Assembly: GCA_947166105.1 (NCBI GenBank)
Contig: CAMVCZ010000017.1
Span: 1 to 59,954, forward strand
Reading direction: 5' to 3'
DNA from: an uncultured Bacteroidales bacterium
GTDB lineage: Bacteria; Bacteroidota; Bacteroidia; Bacteroidales; F082
Length of the DNA stretch: 59,954 nucleotides
A program made the position numbers and the translations under genes. The notes beneath the pieces were generated by a model that saw only the letters and a program-made list of their open reading frames with translations, did no database searches and was not told the origin of the DNA. Below are positions 40,912 to 50,102 of this stretch, piece by piece. How positions within the stretch are numbered: position 1 is the first letter of the stretch; each line of letters starts with the position of its first letter.

Positions 40912-41493
40912 ATGCTCTCCAACCTAAAAAAATATCATATCATCCTCGCCTCCAAGTCGCCGCGAAGGCAGGAACTGCTGCGCGGCATGGGCGTCGGTTT
41001 TGAGGTTATGACCAAGGAAACGCCAGAGGATTATCCGGCGCATTTGCCTTTGGATGAAGTGCCCAAATACCTCAGCCTGCAAAAGTCGTTGGCGTTCAAG
41101 GATGAAGAACTTCCAATCGATTTTCTGCTGATTACATCGGATACGGTCGTCATTTGCGAAGGCGAGATTTTGGGCAAGCCGAAGGATAGGGAAGACGCTG
41201 CCCGTATGTTGCAAATGCTTTCGGGCAAGACGCATCATGTGGTGACGGGCGTCACGGTGCGCTCGGCGGAAAGGACAGAGTCGTTTGCGGTGCGCTCCAA
41301 TGTGACTTTTGCGGACTTGGAACAGGACGAAATCGACTATTACATCGAGCATTGCCGCCCCTTCGACAAGGCGGGTGCCTACGGCATCCAAGAGTGGATT
41401 GGCTATGTTGGCATCAGCGGATTGGAAGGCTCGTTCTACAATGTGATGGGCCTACCGACGCGAAAATTGTATCAATGCTTGAAATCGTTCTAA
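40912..41493 (+). CDS. maf: Maf-like nucleotide pyrophosphatase
   Basis: House-cleaning enzyme that hydrolyses non-canonical or excess nucleoside triphosphates (dTTP/UTP/m7GTP type) to monophosphates. The 193-residue protein has the Maf signature: ILASKSPRRQELL at the start, the catalytic SDTVV loop (TSDTVVICEGEILGKPKD), MLSGKTHHVVTGV and KAGAYGIQEW. Length and motifs are normal. It heads a compact operon with surE 34 nt downstream. Confidence 0.94.
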   Translation: MLSNLKKYHIILASKSPRRQELLRGMGVGFEVMTKETPEDYPAHLPLDEVPKYLSLQKSLAFKDEELPIDFLLITSDTVVICEGEILGKPKDREDAARMLQMLSGKTHHVVTGVTVRSAERTESFAVRSNVTFADLEQDEIDYYIEHCRPFDKAGAYGIQEWIGYVGISGLEGSFYNVMGLPTRKLYQCLKSF

Positions 41494-41527
41494 GTTTTTT
41501 CCTAATTTTGCGGCATAATGCTGTAAA

Positions 41528-42310
41528 ATGGACAAAAAACGCCCCCAAATATTGATTACCAACGACGACGGCCACGCGGCCAAAGGTTTGCGCAAACTTG
41601 TTTCGCTGATGCGCACCCTCGGTGATGTGGTTCTCATCTCGACTGACGAGGTGATGTCTGCCAAAAGCCACTCTTGCTCCATCCACAAAAAGCTGTATGT
41701 GCGCCTCGTGCATGAAGAAGAGGGCTTCAAGGAATACCGCTGCAACGGCACGCCCGTCGACTGCGTGAAACTCGGTTACCAGAAACTGATGGAGCATACG
41801 GATTTGGTCGTTTCGGGCATCAATCATGGGATGAACGCCGCCACGACGGTGGTCTATTCCGGCACGATTGGCGCGGTCATTGAGGCCTGCATGAACGGAT
41901 TGGACGCCATCGGCTTCAGTCTTTTCAGCCTCAATCCCGATGCGGATTTCGACCATTTGGACACGGCCATCCTCGAAATCACGAAACGTGTGCTGAAAGA
42001 TGGTCTGCCCAAGGGCGTTTGCCTCAATGTGAACTTTCCCAAACGCGCCGAGGAGCCGATGAAGGGCATCAAGGTGTGCCGACAGGCGGCCTGCCGCTGG
42101 GTGGAGTATTTCAAGGAGCAGTACGACGAGAATGGTGAGCAGTTTTACGACCTCGAAGGCACTTTCGAGAGCGACGACATCACGCCCGACACCGACCTTT
42201 GGGCCTTGCAAAACAACTATGCCTCGCTCGTGCCCACCTGCTTCGACTGGACAGCGCACCGCTGCATCGAACCGATGAAGAATTACGAACTTATAAATGT
42301 AAAACCATGA
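41528..42310 (+). CDS. surE: 5'/3'-nucleotidase SurE
   Basis: Metal-dependent survival nucleotidase that dephosphorylates nucleoside monophosphates. The 260-residue protein has the metal-binding ITNDDG (10-15), the Ser loop KSHSCSI, CNGTPVDCVKLG, VVSGINHGMNAATTVVYSGT and the late DITPDTDLWALQNNYASLVP. All expected motifs are present. Its stop overlaps the ATG of the next small membrane protein (ATGA), so the operon continues. Confidence 0.95.
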   Translation: MDKKRPQILITNDDGHAAKGLRKLVSLMRTLGDVVLISTDEVMSAKSHSCSIHKKLYVRLVHEEEGFKEYRCNGTPVDCVKLGYQKLMEHTDLVVSGINHGMNAATTVVYSGTIGAVIEACMNGLDAIGFSLFSLNPDADFDHLDTAILEITKRVLKDGLPKGVCLNVNFPKRAEEPMKGIKVCRQAACRWVEYFKEQYDENGEQFYDLEGTFESDDITPDTDLWALQNNYASLVPTCFDWTAHRCIEPMKNYELINVKP

Positions 42311-42561
42311 AAATCAAGGATAACTTTTGGTTGGGATTGTTGGCAGGAGCGGCTTCTTTCGGGTTGTTTTTCCTCCTGCTGAGCCTCGTCAATTGGGAAT
42401 CGTTGGGCGCGTTTTCTGACCGTGCGCCTTATCTGTTGGCCTTCATTCCGGGGGTCGTCTTGTTCAGGATGATGCTCGTGAAATGGAAACTCGACAAGAT
42501 GGGGCGCGGTGTGCTGGCGGTCACAGTTGTTGGGATGTTGTTGGTGTTCTTTCTTGTTTAA
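42307..42561 (+). CDS. Small membrane protein between surE and lpxB
   Basis: An 84-residue protein with three hydrophobic stretches (LGLLAGAASFGLFFLLLSLV, YLLAFIPGVVLFRMMLV, GVLAVTVVGMLLVFFLV) and Lys-rich loops, so probably three membrane helices in the inner membrane. ATG 42307 overlaps the surE stop by four bases; the extended frame from 42199 lies within surE and is rejected. Its place directly before lpxB suggests a role near lipid A synthesis, but no function is known to me. Confidence 0.75.
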   Translation: MKIKDNFWLGLLAGAASFGLFFLLLSLVNWESLGAFSDRAPYLLAFIPGVVLFRMMLVKWKLDKMGRGVLAVTVVGMLLVFFLV

Positions 42562-42575
42562 TAAATTGTAATCCA

Positions 42576-43700
42576 ATGAAATACTATATCATAGCAGGTG
42601 AGGCTTCGGGCGACATGCACGCCTCCAATCTTGTGGCCGAAATCAAGAAAAAGGACAAGAAAGCCGAATTTCGCGGCTGTGGCGGCGACTTGATGAAGGC
42701 GCAAGGCGTTGACTTGCTGAAGCATTACCGCACGATGGCCTACATGGGCTTCGTGGAGGTGGCGGTCAACCTGCGGAAGGTGTTGGACAACATTGCCCAG
42801 TGCAAGAAGGATATTGTTGACTATCAGCCTGATGTGGTGATTTTGGTGGATTACCCTGGTTTCAATTTTCGTATTGCCGACTTTGCCCACGAAAAGGGTT
42901 TCAAGGTGTTCTATTACATCTCGCCGCAGGTGTGGGCATGGAAACGCCGCCGTGTGCGTAAGATTCAGAAGTCGGTGGATAAAATGTTGGTTATCTTGCC
43001 TTTCGAGGAGGAATTCTACAAGCGTTACGGCGTGGATGTGACCTATGTGGGTCATCCTTTGCTTGACGAGTTGGCCAAATTCGGCAATGGCAACCGCTCC
43101 ATGTTCCTCCGTCGCAACAGCCTCGGCGAGAAGCGCGAAATCATCGCCTTGCTGCCGGGAAGCCGCAAGCAGGAGGTGAAGCGCATGTTGCCCGTCATGC
43201 TGAAAGTTGCATCGCATTTCCCTGAGTATCAGTTTGTAGTGGCGGGCGTTTCGTCGCTCGAAAAGTCTTTGTATAAAGGCATCATGGGTAAGGCGGATGT
43301 GTTTTTGGTGGAGAACCAAACCTACGAGTTGCTGCAAAACTCGAGTGCCGCTTTGGTCACCTCGGGCACGGCCACGCTCGAAACGGCCTTGTTCTCCGTG
43401 CCGGAGGTGGTGTGCTACAAGGCCACGGGCTTCTCCTATCACCTCGCCAAGTGGATGATTAAGGTGAAATTCATATCGCTTGTGAACCTCATCATGGACA
43501 AGGAAGTGGTCAAGGAATTGATTCAAGGGGACTTGACAGAGGATAATTTGGTGAAGGAGCTGAACCAACTGCTTCACGACGGCAACCGCCAACGCCAAAT
43601 GCTTGAGGATTATGAGGACTTGCAGGATCGCCTCGGCAATGCAGGTGCTTCGGAAAAAGCGGCTTCGGTGATCATCGAATCGCTGAAATTGAAAAAGTAA
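42576..43700 (+). CDS. lpxB: Lipid-A-disaccharide synthase
   Basis: Joins UDP-2,3-diacylglucosamine and lipid X to form the lipid A disaccharide; a GT19 glycosyltransferase peripheral to the inner membrane. The 374-residue protein starts MKYYIIAGEASGDMHASNLV and shows FRGCGGDLM, MGFVEVAVNL, the strand VILVDYPGFNFR, YYISPQVWAWKRRRV, VGHPLLDEL and LLPGSRKQEVKRMLP, then SGTATLETALF. Complete and normal in length. Last gene of the maf-surE operon; it identifies a lipid-A-producing Gram-negative cell. Confidence 0.96.
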   Translation: MKYYIIAGEASGDMHASNLVAEIKKKDKKAEFRGCGGDLMKAQGVDLLKHYRTMAYMGFVEVAVNLRKVLDNIAQCKKDIVDYQPDVVILVDYPGFNFRIADFAHEKGFKVFYYISPQVWAWKRRRVRKIQKSVDKMLVILPFEEEFYKRYGVDVTYVGHPLLDELAKFGNGNRSMFLRRNSLGEKREIIALLPGSRKQEVKRMLPVMLKVASHFPEYQFVVAGVSSLEKSLYKGIMGKADVFLVENQTYELLQNSSAALVTSGTATLETALFSVPEVVCYKATGFSYHLAKWMIKVKFISLVNLIMDKEVVKELIQGDLTEDNLVKELNQLLHDGNRQRQMLEDYEDLQDRLGNAGASEKAASVIIESLKLKK

Positions 43701-43754
43701 AGTTTTGTTTTGTTCAAAAAATATCCCTTTTCGGTGTGTTTTTTTACCATTTTA

Positions 43755-43784
43755 TTTGTGATTTTTAATTTTTTGCTATATTTG
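43755..43784 (+). promoter_or_regulatory. Promoter of the 43809 gene
   Basis: TTTG at 43755-43758, 18 nt, TATATTTG at 43777-43784; 24 nt upstream of the start codon. Confidence 0.7.
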
Positions 43785-43808
43785 CGGCGTTGTTTAATCT
43801 GAAATACT

Positions 43809-46175
43809 ATGAAAAAGGTCACTCTACTCACAATGCTATTGCTTTTCGTCGGCTTTTCGATGATGGCGCAAAACTCCACACAAGGCAAGGAGTTCTGGTT
43901 TTCCTATATGGAGAACGGTTACAAGTACAACAACAATGCAGGTTGGGTTGAAAACACGGTGATGGTCAGCGCGAAAAGGGCCTGCACGGGCACTATCGCG
44001 AAACCTGACGGCTCGCTGCCGCCCATCACTTTTTCGGTGGAAGACGATGGCATCACCTACATCGACATTCCCGAGATGTATGCCTATAATCAGAGCAACT
44101 CGGAGGTGGTGAGCAACAAATCCTTGGTGCTGAGGGCCACCGATACGGTTTCGGTCTACATCAGCAATGTGGCCACCTATTCCTTCGATGCTTCCTTTAT
44201 CCTGCCCGTGGAAAGCCTTGGGTCGGAATACATCATCCAGTGTGGCCAGCAGTCCATTGCTGAAGGAGGCCTTTGGTCTGAAAGCATTGAGACGAGTGCT
44301 TTCCTGATTATCGCCGTGGAAGACGGAACGGTGATTGACATTACGCCAAGCACGGAAACGGAACAAGGCATTTTTGCGGATGCGACAGTTACGGTAACTT
44401 TGAATGAGGGTGAGACATTTTTCGTCAAGTCGAATGGCAATTCGGGATGGCGCGATTTGTCGGGAAGCTCGGTCTTTGTCCATGATGAAAAGAAGGTGGC
44501 CGTGTTCAACGGAAATACGGTGACCTGCATACCAAACGATGTCGGGAAAGGCCGCGACCATATCTTTGAGCAAGCCTTGCCGGTGGATTCGTGGGGACAG
44601 CAGTTTGCGATTACCACTTCGTATAGCCGGGCGCGTGATTTCGTGAAAATCACTTCGTCCGCCAACGATAATAGGATTACGCGGAACGGGCAATTGCTTA
44701 CCACGCTCAATCAGGGCGAATCCTTCGAGTTTGACTTGTTGTCTACGGAAGGCTCTTGTTTCATTGAGACGACCAAACCAAGTGTGGTGTACCTCTACAA
44801 CACCACGGGTGAGGAGCCTTATGAACCGTTTGGATCGAGCAATGGCGACCCTTCTATGGCTTGGATTCCGCCCGTCGAGCAGCGCATCGACGAAATCACG
44901 TTCTGCACCTTCAACAGCGATTATGATTTGGCTACCATCGACTATCATTATGTCAATATCGTGGTCGACAAAGAGGCGGTAGGGCAGGTCTATTTCGACG
45001 GCTCCTTAATCAATGCTGCTGAGTTTCAGCCAGTTCGTGGCACGCAAGACTACAGTTTCGTCAGAAAGGAAATCACCCACGGCACGCACCATCTTGCCTG
45101 CGAGTTGGGGTTGATTGCCCACGTTTATGGTTTCGGACAGGCCAGGGGCTATGCCTATTGCGTGGGTGCCAATGTGATTCAGCTTACGCAAAAACTATTT
45201 GTCGACGGCACATGGAGCGGGTTGCTTCCCAATGGCCACTATATGTGCATTGACGATGAAGTGAGCCTTTCCGTTGAAACCAACTACCAAATCAACCATG
45301 TGAGTTGGGATTTCGGTGACGGACAGTCGGGCGAAGGCATTGAGACCACACACCAGTACATGCAGGGCAATGATTATTTGGCTACGGCTTACATACTGGG
45401 TTTCAATGACTTCTCCGTCCAAACAGTTTACGATACTTTATCGGTGGACATTCATGTGGGCGAGCCTGAGTATCACGATACGACTATGGTGGTTTGCGAT
45501 ATGGATGCCTTTGAATATTATGGTGTTGAATATACGCAATCTGGTTATTATGAGCGGGTTGGGACGAGCATCTATGGCTGCGACAGCACTTATATCCTGA
45601 CCATTGACATGGGATTTACGCCCAATTTCGAGTTTGTCGGGACGCATTGGCCCATCGGCGGCAGCGAAACGCACATCAGCGTGAACGAATATGCCATTAG
45701 TCCTGTCGAACCTCGCACACAAATCGACACTGTGCTTTGGCAAATCGACTGTCCCAATTGGTATGTGGTGCCTCACGGCGACAAGGGCAGGGAATGTACT
45801 TTATACATTTTCTCCTATCTCTTGGAGCCGGTCACGCTGCACGCTACGGCCATCAACCGTTGCGATACCATCCATGAGGAATTTTTCATCAAAACTTCTT
45901 ATTATGGAGTGAATGAAAGCGTTGATGATGAGGGTTTTACGGTTTCTCCAAGTCCTTCCGATGGCCATTTTACTTTGCATTTTGGAGATTTGGCTGGTAG
46001 GGTGGATGTTGCGGTCTACAACACTTTGGGGCAGAAAGTGGATGCTTTTTCCGTTGACGCGAACCTGCGCAAGGAAATGGCCTATACCTTGCCTGACTTG
46101 AAGAACGGTTTGTATTATTTTGTGATGAATTGCAACGGTGCAAGCGTGACCCGAAAAGTGATGCTTGTGCGATAA
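43809..46175 (+). CDS. T9SS cargo protein with IgGFc-binding-like and PKD domains
   Basis: A 788-residue secreted protein: signal peptide MKKVTLLTMLLLFVGFSMMA, an IgGFc_binding-like N-terminal region (about 25-460: GKEFWFSYMENG, VSVYISNVATYSF, FVHDEKKVAVFNGNT, DHIFEQALPVDSWGQQFAI, YGFGQARGYAYCVGAN), a PKD domain (about 490-545, HVSWDFGDGQSGEGIETTHQ), a further beta region, and a C-terminal type A sorting domain (FTVSPSPSDGHFTLHFGDL, VYNTLGQKVDAF, LKNGLYYFVM, KVMLVR). The T9SS would carry it through the outer membrane to the surface. Likely an adhesin or a structural surface protein; ligand unknown. Confidence 0.83.
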   Translation: MKKVTLLTMLLLFVGFSMMAQNSTQGKEFWFSYMENGYKYNNNAGWVENTVMVSAKRACTGTIAKPDGSLPPITFSVEDDGITYIDIPEMYAYNQSNSEVVSNKSLVLRATDTVSVYISNVATYSFDASFILPVESLGSEYIIQCGQQSIAEGGLWSESIETSAFLIIAVEDGTVIDITPSTETEQGIFADATVTVTLNEGETFFVKSNGNSGWRDLSGSSVFVHDEKKVAVFNGNTVTCIPNDVGKGRDHIFEQALPVDSWGQQFAITTSYSRARDFVKITSSANDNRITRNGQLLTTLNQGESFEFDLLSTEGSCFIETTKPSVVYLYNTTGEEPYEPFGSSNGDPSMAWIPPVEQRIDEITFCTFNSDYDLATIDYHYVNIVVDKEAVGQVYFDGSLINAAEFQPVRGTQDYSFVRKEITHGTHHLACELGLIAHVYGFGQARGYAYCVGANVIQLTQKLFVDGTWSGLLPNGHYMCIDDEVSLSVETNYQINHVSWDFGDGQSGEGIETTHQYMQGNDYLATAYILGFNDFSVQTVYDTLSVDIHVGEPEYHDTTMVVCDMDAFEYYGVEYTQSGYYERVGTSIYGCDSTYILTIDMGFTPNFEFVGTHWPIGGSETHISVNEYAISPVEPRTQIDTVLWQIDCPNWYVVPHGDKGRECTLYIFSYLLEPVTLHATAINRCDTIHEEFFIKTSYYGVNESVDDEGFTVSPSPSDGHFTLHFGDLAGRVDVAVYNTLGQKVDAFSVDANLRKEMAYTLPDLKNGLYYFVMNCNGASVTRKVMLVR

Positions 46176-46187
46176 AAAATAATGATT

Positions 46188-46841
46188 ATGAAACACTTGT
46201 ATTATCTTTTCTTGATGGTTTTGGCCATGTTGGCTTTGCCTTCCTGCCTCAAGGAGGGCAATACGACCATCTTGGTGAACGACCCGCAAGACATTCCGTT
46301 CATAACCGATTATCTGCCGGATGATTTGTTGGATATGTTCGGCGAGGAAAATGTGCATTTCGGCGACCAGCCGCCCGTTATTGATATGGAATTCATGTCG
46401 CTTCACGAGTATGCGGCCACCAGCTTGCAGCCACCTTTTGCACCGCCAGTGGGAACACAATCGCCTATCAAGCACTACCATAAGATCGACCAACAGTACC
46501 TCCAGATTGCGGACTATTACTGCATGAGTTCTGAAGAATCCTTTTGCAAGCTGATCAGTCCGGTGTATCTGACAGGTAGCGGCAACGATTTCACGATGTA
46601 CTATCATGAGTCGCCGCAAACGGAAGGCTCGCCCGAACACGCGGTCTTGTTTTCGGGAACCTTGACCAACAGCGGGGTGCGTAATTTGCGCTATGGCTAT
46701 AAGATACTGAAATACAACGATTCCATTGTGCCGCAGACGGTCTATCCAGTCAATTCCATCTTCATTTTCAAGGACTACGACGGCATTTCGGAGGTCTGCC
46801 ACTGGTACAATGATTCTTTGGTTAACCCTCAAAACCCTTGA
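46188..46841 (+). CDS. Hypothetical lipoprotein (DUF4843-like appearance)
   Basis: A 217-residue predicted lipoprotein: signal peptide MKHLYYLFLMVLAMLALPSC with lipobox LPSC, followed by LKEGN and a beta-rich body (FCKLISPVYLTGSGNDFTMY, AVLFSGTLTNSGVRNLRYG, VNSIFIFKDYDG). It lies 12 nt after the large T9SS cargo gene and 4 nt before a barrel gene, so the three form an operon. An ATG at 46182 could add two residues. Family assignment is uncertain; location is probably the outer membrane. Confidence 0.65.
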   Translation: MKHLYYLFLMVLAMLALPSCLKEGNTTILVNDPQDIPFITDYLPDDLLDMFGEENVHFGDQPPVIDMEFMSLHEYAATSLQPPFAPPVGTQSPIKHYHKIDQQYLQIADYYCMSSEESFCKLISPVYLTGSGNDFTMYYHESPQTEGSPEHAVLFSGTLTNSGVRNLRYGYKILKYNDSIVPQTVYPVNSIFIFKDYDGISEVCHWYNDSLVNPQNP

Positions 46842-46845
46842 AGCC

Positions 46846-47691
46846 ATGAAAAAGCGCATGATACTTTTGGTGATCGGTTTGCTTTCGGTGGCCTCGGTGC
46901 AGGCCCAACATGCAAAACCGCTGAAAAACAGGAATTTCATCTGCCGCAATACCAGCCCGTTCAGTGTTGGCCTAACGGGTAGTTTCGCCGCCAACGACAT
47001 GATGTATTCTGCGGTGAAAAAGGCGATATTGTCACCCTGTTTTGCCCCGACTTTCGGCCTCGCCTTCGAATGGAACACCATGCGGCGCGTTTCCGTCGGC
47101 TTGGATGCTTCATACGCCATGCGAGGCTCCAACGAGGTTTTTGCCACGGAATTCCTGACGAGTTACACCACTTCGACTTTCGCCCGTATCCATTATGCAA
47201 TGAGGATGAACGCCGTTGAGTTTAGGCTTCCCTTGACCTATTACATCGGCTATGACGAGATTTTCAGGCCATATATTTATGTTGCTCCCCGTTTCAACCT
47301 TTGGCTGAATGGCAATCTCCGTTGGGAACGCACCTATGATGATGCCAGCTATTCGCCTTTGGTTTACGAAACGAAGTTGGACAACGCCACGATGATGCCT
47401 TACGACATCAGCGCAGTGGCTGGCATTGGGATTTGCAGTCGGATTATGCTGAATAGGACGCAGCTTTTCGTCAAGTTTGACTTGTCGTATGGACTCAGCA
47501 TTTTGAGCAATTTTTCGCAACATGAAGTAAATGAAGATGTTGAGTTCCAAGGTTGGGGCGACATTGAACATGAAACTTTGGGCCAACGTCGTTTGCAGGA
47601 TGTGGAGGCCCGACTTACCGTATTGCTGCCTTTCCGAAACCATCTGAAGGATGCTTGTGCCTTCGAGCAACGCATGAAGAAACCCAAATAA
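46846..47691 (+). CDS. Outer-membrane beta-barrel protein (PorT-like)
   Basis: A 281-residue exported barrel: signal peptide MKKRMILLVIGLLSVASVQA, then strands such as FSVGLTGSFAANDMMYSAV, PTFGLAFEWNTMRRVSVGLD, ASYAMRGS, AVEFRLPLTYYIGYD and PYIYVAPRFNLWLNG, typical of the PorT-like outer-membrane beta-barrel family. ATG 46846 is chosen because it opens the signal peptide; the longer frame lies in the preceding lipoprotein gene. With the lipoprotein and the T9SS cargo upstream it may form a small surface-assembly unit. Confidence 0.8.
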   Translation: MKKRMILLVIGLLSVASVQAQHAKPLKNRNFICRNTSPFSVGLTGSFAANDMMYSAVKKAILSPCFAPTFGLAFEWNTMRRVSVGLDASYAMRGSNEVFATEFLTSYTTSTFARIHYAMRMNAVEFRLPLTYYIGYDEIFRPYIYVAPRFNLWLNGNLRWERTYDDASYSPLVYETKLDNATMMPYDISAVAGIGICSRIMLNRTQLFVKFDLSYGLSILSNFSQHEVNEDVEFQGWGDIEHETLGQRRLQDVEARLTVLLPFRNHLKDACAFEQRMKKPK

Positions 47692-47701
47692 AGCCAGTGC
47701 G

Positions 47702-49813
47702 ATGTCCGTTTGGAGCAAATATCCCTTCGTCAGGATGCTGATTCCCTTTGCTTTGGGCATTTGGTGTTGGGTTTGTTTGCCTCCCTTTCGTTTGCCGTTG
47801 TCAACCTTGGTCGGGATTGCGCTTGGGCTTTTCGCCGTGGCCTCCCTGACTGCATTTGTGCTGAAGACTTATCGCCTCAATTGGATTTTTGGAGCGGTGA
47901 TTTACATCTACCTTTTTTTGGTCGGTTATGCCTTGACATGTGTGCAAGAGGCTGAAAACCAGAAGGATTATTTCAAGAACTATCAAAGCGGTGTCCATTA
48001 TTACGTGGCACGCATCCATGACTGCCCTATGGAGCGCACTAACACCATCAGGACGGTTTTGGAGTTGGAGTACCAGTTTGGCGACAGCTTGGCTTCGCGC
48101 TATGTTTCGGGCAAGGTGATGGCCTATTTCCCCAAGTCGGATTCGGCTTTTGCCTTGCGTTACGGCGATTTGATAGCCTTTCCTGCGCCTATTCGCGAAG
48201 TGACGCCTCCATTGAATCCGGGCGAGTTCGATTATCGTGATTATTTGATGCGGAAAGGCATCACGGGGCAGGTCTATCTGAAAGATGACGATTGGATTGG
48301 CTTGCAGGTACACAATGCCAATCCGCTGTTTTCGTTTTCCTATCGGTTTCGCGATATTCTGCTCAATTCGTTGCAACACAGTGGATTGAATAACCATGAG
48401 TTTGGTGTGGCGGCGGCCATTTTGCTTGGCTACGATGACCACCTCGCCGACGAAATGCGGAAAAGTTATGTTGCGGCGGGTTCCATGCACATTCTTTGCG
48501 TTTCGGGTATGCACGTGGGCATCATCTATTTGTTTGCCTCGTTCCTTTTGGGTTTCCTCAATCGCAAGAAATGGCATAAGACGCTGAAAAACCTGCTGTT
48601 GCTCGCCTTGATTTGGTTTTATGCCCTCATCGCGGGCCTTTCGCCTTCCATTTTGCGCTCCTCGTTGATGATTTCTTTCGTTATTATCGGTGAAATGATT
48701 CATCGCAAAGGCTTCGCTGTCAATTCCATAGCGGTTTCCGCCTTCATTTTGCTTTGCGTCAATCCTAACAACTTGTTTGAGATGGGATTCCTGCTGTCCT
48801 ATTCCGCTGTCATTGGTATTGTGGTGTTGCAAAAGCCGATACACAGCCTCCTGTATGTCAGGAACAAACTTCTCGACAAGGCATGGAGCATCACCTCGGT
48901 GGCTCTTGCGGCTCAAGTCGCAACCATTCCGTTTACTTTGTTCTATTTCAACCAGTTCACGACTTATTTCTGGCTCTCCAACCTCTTTATGACGCCGATT
49001 TCGTTCATCGTGGTCATCAGTGGGATGGTTTTGCTGTTGGTTTCGTGGATTCCCTTTGTCAATGTAACGGTCGGTTACTTGGTTTGGGGCGCGATTTATG
49101 TGATGAACGCGGTGGTTTCGTGGGTGGAGCAGTTGCCGTTTTCCATTGTCAAGGGGTTGTATGTCAGTGAGTTTGAGTTTGGAATGTCGCTATTGGCTTT
49201 CGCTTTGCTGTTGCTCTGTGTCAAAATGCGGAAAAGACGTTTGTTGATAGCCATGTTGTCGGCATTGTTGTTGCTGATGGTTTCGGTGACATTGAGAATC
49301 TATCAATCTGAAAACCAGAGTGGAATGATAGTTTTTAGTTTACGTAACCACGTCGCTGTGGATTTCGTTAGTGGGGGAGACCATGTTCTTTTGACGGACT
49401 CTGCTTTGATGACCGACGAGTCTACTGTTGATTACAGCTTGAAGGGCGCGTGGACGAAGCGAGGTCTTTCTTTCTATCCGCAAACTGTTGGTTTTGAGGA
49501 TGATTACAGCAATGGTTACCTTCGCAAAAAGTCGAATTTGGTTTCCTTCGATGGGAAGTTATTGGCCCTTTGGAATGATGATTGCCGATGCGACGATAGC
49601 CTCAGTTACCGTCTGCCCGTGGATTATATGCTGGTTATGGGAAGGCAAAAACCTGATGTTCAATCCATTTTGAATGGTTTTGATGCCAAAATGCTGCTCA
49701 TTGACGGTTCCGTGCCTCGCTATTTGGCGGAAAAATGGGTCATTCAGGCTTGTGAAAAAGGCCTGCCCAATTATTATATAGGTGATGGCGCTTTTGAATG
49801 TGGCTTTGAATAG
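47702..49813 (+). CDS. comEC: ComEC/Rec2-family membrane channel protein
   Basis: Inner-membrane protein that in naturally competent bacteria moves single-stranded DNA into the cytoplasm. The 703-residue protein has three N-terminal helices, a DUF4131/OB-like domain (about 95-215, ALRYGDLIAFPAPIREVTPP, NPGEFDYRDYLMRKGITGQV), then the Competence domain with many helices and the conserved HILCVSGMHVGIIYL, AGLSPSILRSSLMIS and FEMGFLLSYSAVIG. The C-terminal region (about 530-703) is not a metallo-beta-lactamase nuclease, as usual for Bacteroidetes ComEC. No other competence genes are nearby; DNA uptake is possible but unproven. Confidence 0.9.
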   Translation: MSVWSKYPFVRMLIPFALGIWCWVCLPPFRLPLSTLVGIALGLFAVASLTAFVLKTYRLNWIFGAVIYIYLFLVGYALTCVQEAENQKDYFKNYQSGVHYYVARIHDCPMERTNTIRTVLELEYQFGDSLASRYVSGKVMAYFPKSDSAFALRYGDLIAFPAPIREVTPPLNPGEFDYRDYLMRKGITGQVYLKDDDWIGLQVHNANPLFSFSYRFRDILLNSLQHSGLNNHEFGVAAAILLGYDDHLADEMRKSYVAAGSMHILCVSGMHVGIIYLFASFLLGFLNRKKWHKTLKNLLLLALIWFYALIAGLSPSILRSSLMISFVIIGEMIHRKGFAVNSIAVSAFILLCVNPNNLFEMGFLLSYSAVIGIVVLQKPIHSLLYVRNKLLDKAWSITSVALAAQVATIPFTLFYFNQFTTYFWLSNLFMTPISFIVVISGMVLLLVSWIPFVNVTVGYLVWGAIYVMNAVVSWVEQLPFSIVKGLYVSEFEFGMSLLAFALLLLCVKMRKRRLLIAMLSALLLLMVSVTLRIYQSENQSGMIVFSLRNHVAVDFVSGGDHVLLTDSALMTDESTVDYSLKGAWTKRGLSFYPQTVGFEDDYSNGYLRKKSNLVSFDGKLLALWNDDCRCDDSLSYRLPVDYMLVMGRQKPDVQSILNGFDAKMLLIDGSVPRYLAEKWVIQACEKGLPNYYIGDGAFECGFE

Positions 49814-49898
49814 ATTTTTTGACTTATTTGTAATAATTTAATAATCAGACGATTATTTTGTTTTTTATGAAAAAGTTTCAAAAAAAGTAAAAAAATGC

Positions 49899-49928
49899 TT
49901 GCCAGTTTCAAAAAAGGTCGTACTTTTG
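49899..49928 (+). promoter_or_regulatory. tRNA-Asp promoter
   Basis: TTG at 49899-49901, 19 nt, TACTTTTG at 49921-49928; the tRNA begins 38 nt further on. Confidence 0.7.
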
Positions 49929-49966
49929 CACCCGCAAAGCAAAGCAATAGAGTTCTTTTTCTGGTT

Positions 49967-50041
49967 GGTCCGGTAGTTCAGCTTGGTTAGAATGCCTGCC
50001 TGTCACGCAGGAGGTCGCGAGTTCGAGTCTCGTCCGGACCG
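49967..50041 (+). tRNA. tRNA-Asp (GTC)
   Basis: Complete cloverleaf: acceptor GGTCCGG pairs with CCGGACC, D arm GTTC/GAAT, anticodon arm CCTGC-CTGTCAC-GCAGG with anticodon GTC, T arm GCGAG-TTCGAGT-CTCGT (one G-T pair), discriminator G. CCA is not encoded. Confidence 0.97.
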
Positions 50042-50049
50042 CTCAACAG

Positions 50050-50077
50050 AGCAACCCCAAAAAGGTTGCTTTTTTTA
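50050..50077 (+). terminator. tRNA-Asp terminator
   Basis: AGCAACC (50050-50056) pairs with GGTTGCT (50064-50070) followed by a run of T to 50077. It lies in the leader of prfC, 26 nt before its start, so prfC may depend on read-through. Confidence 0.85.
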
Positions 50078-50102
50078 TTGGCATCTTGAAAAACTGAGCG
50101 TA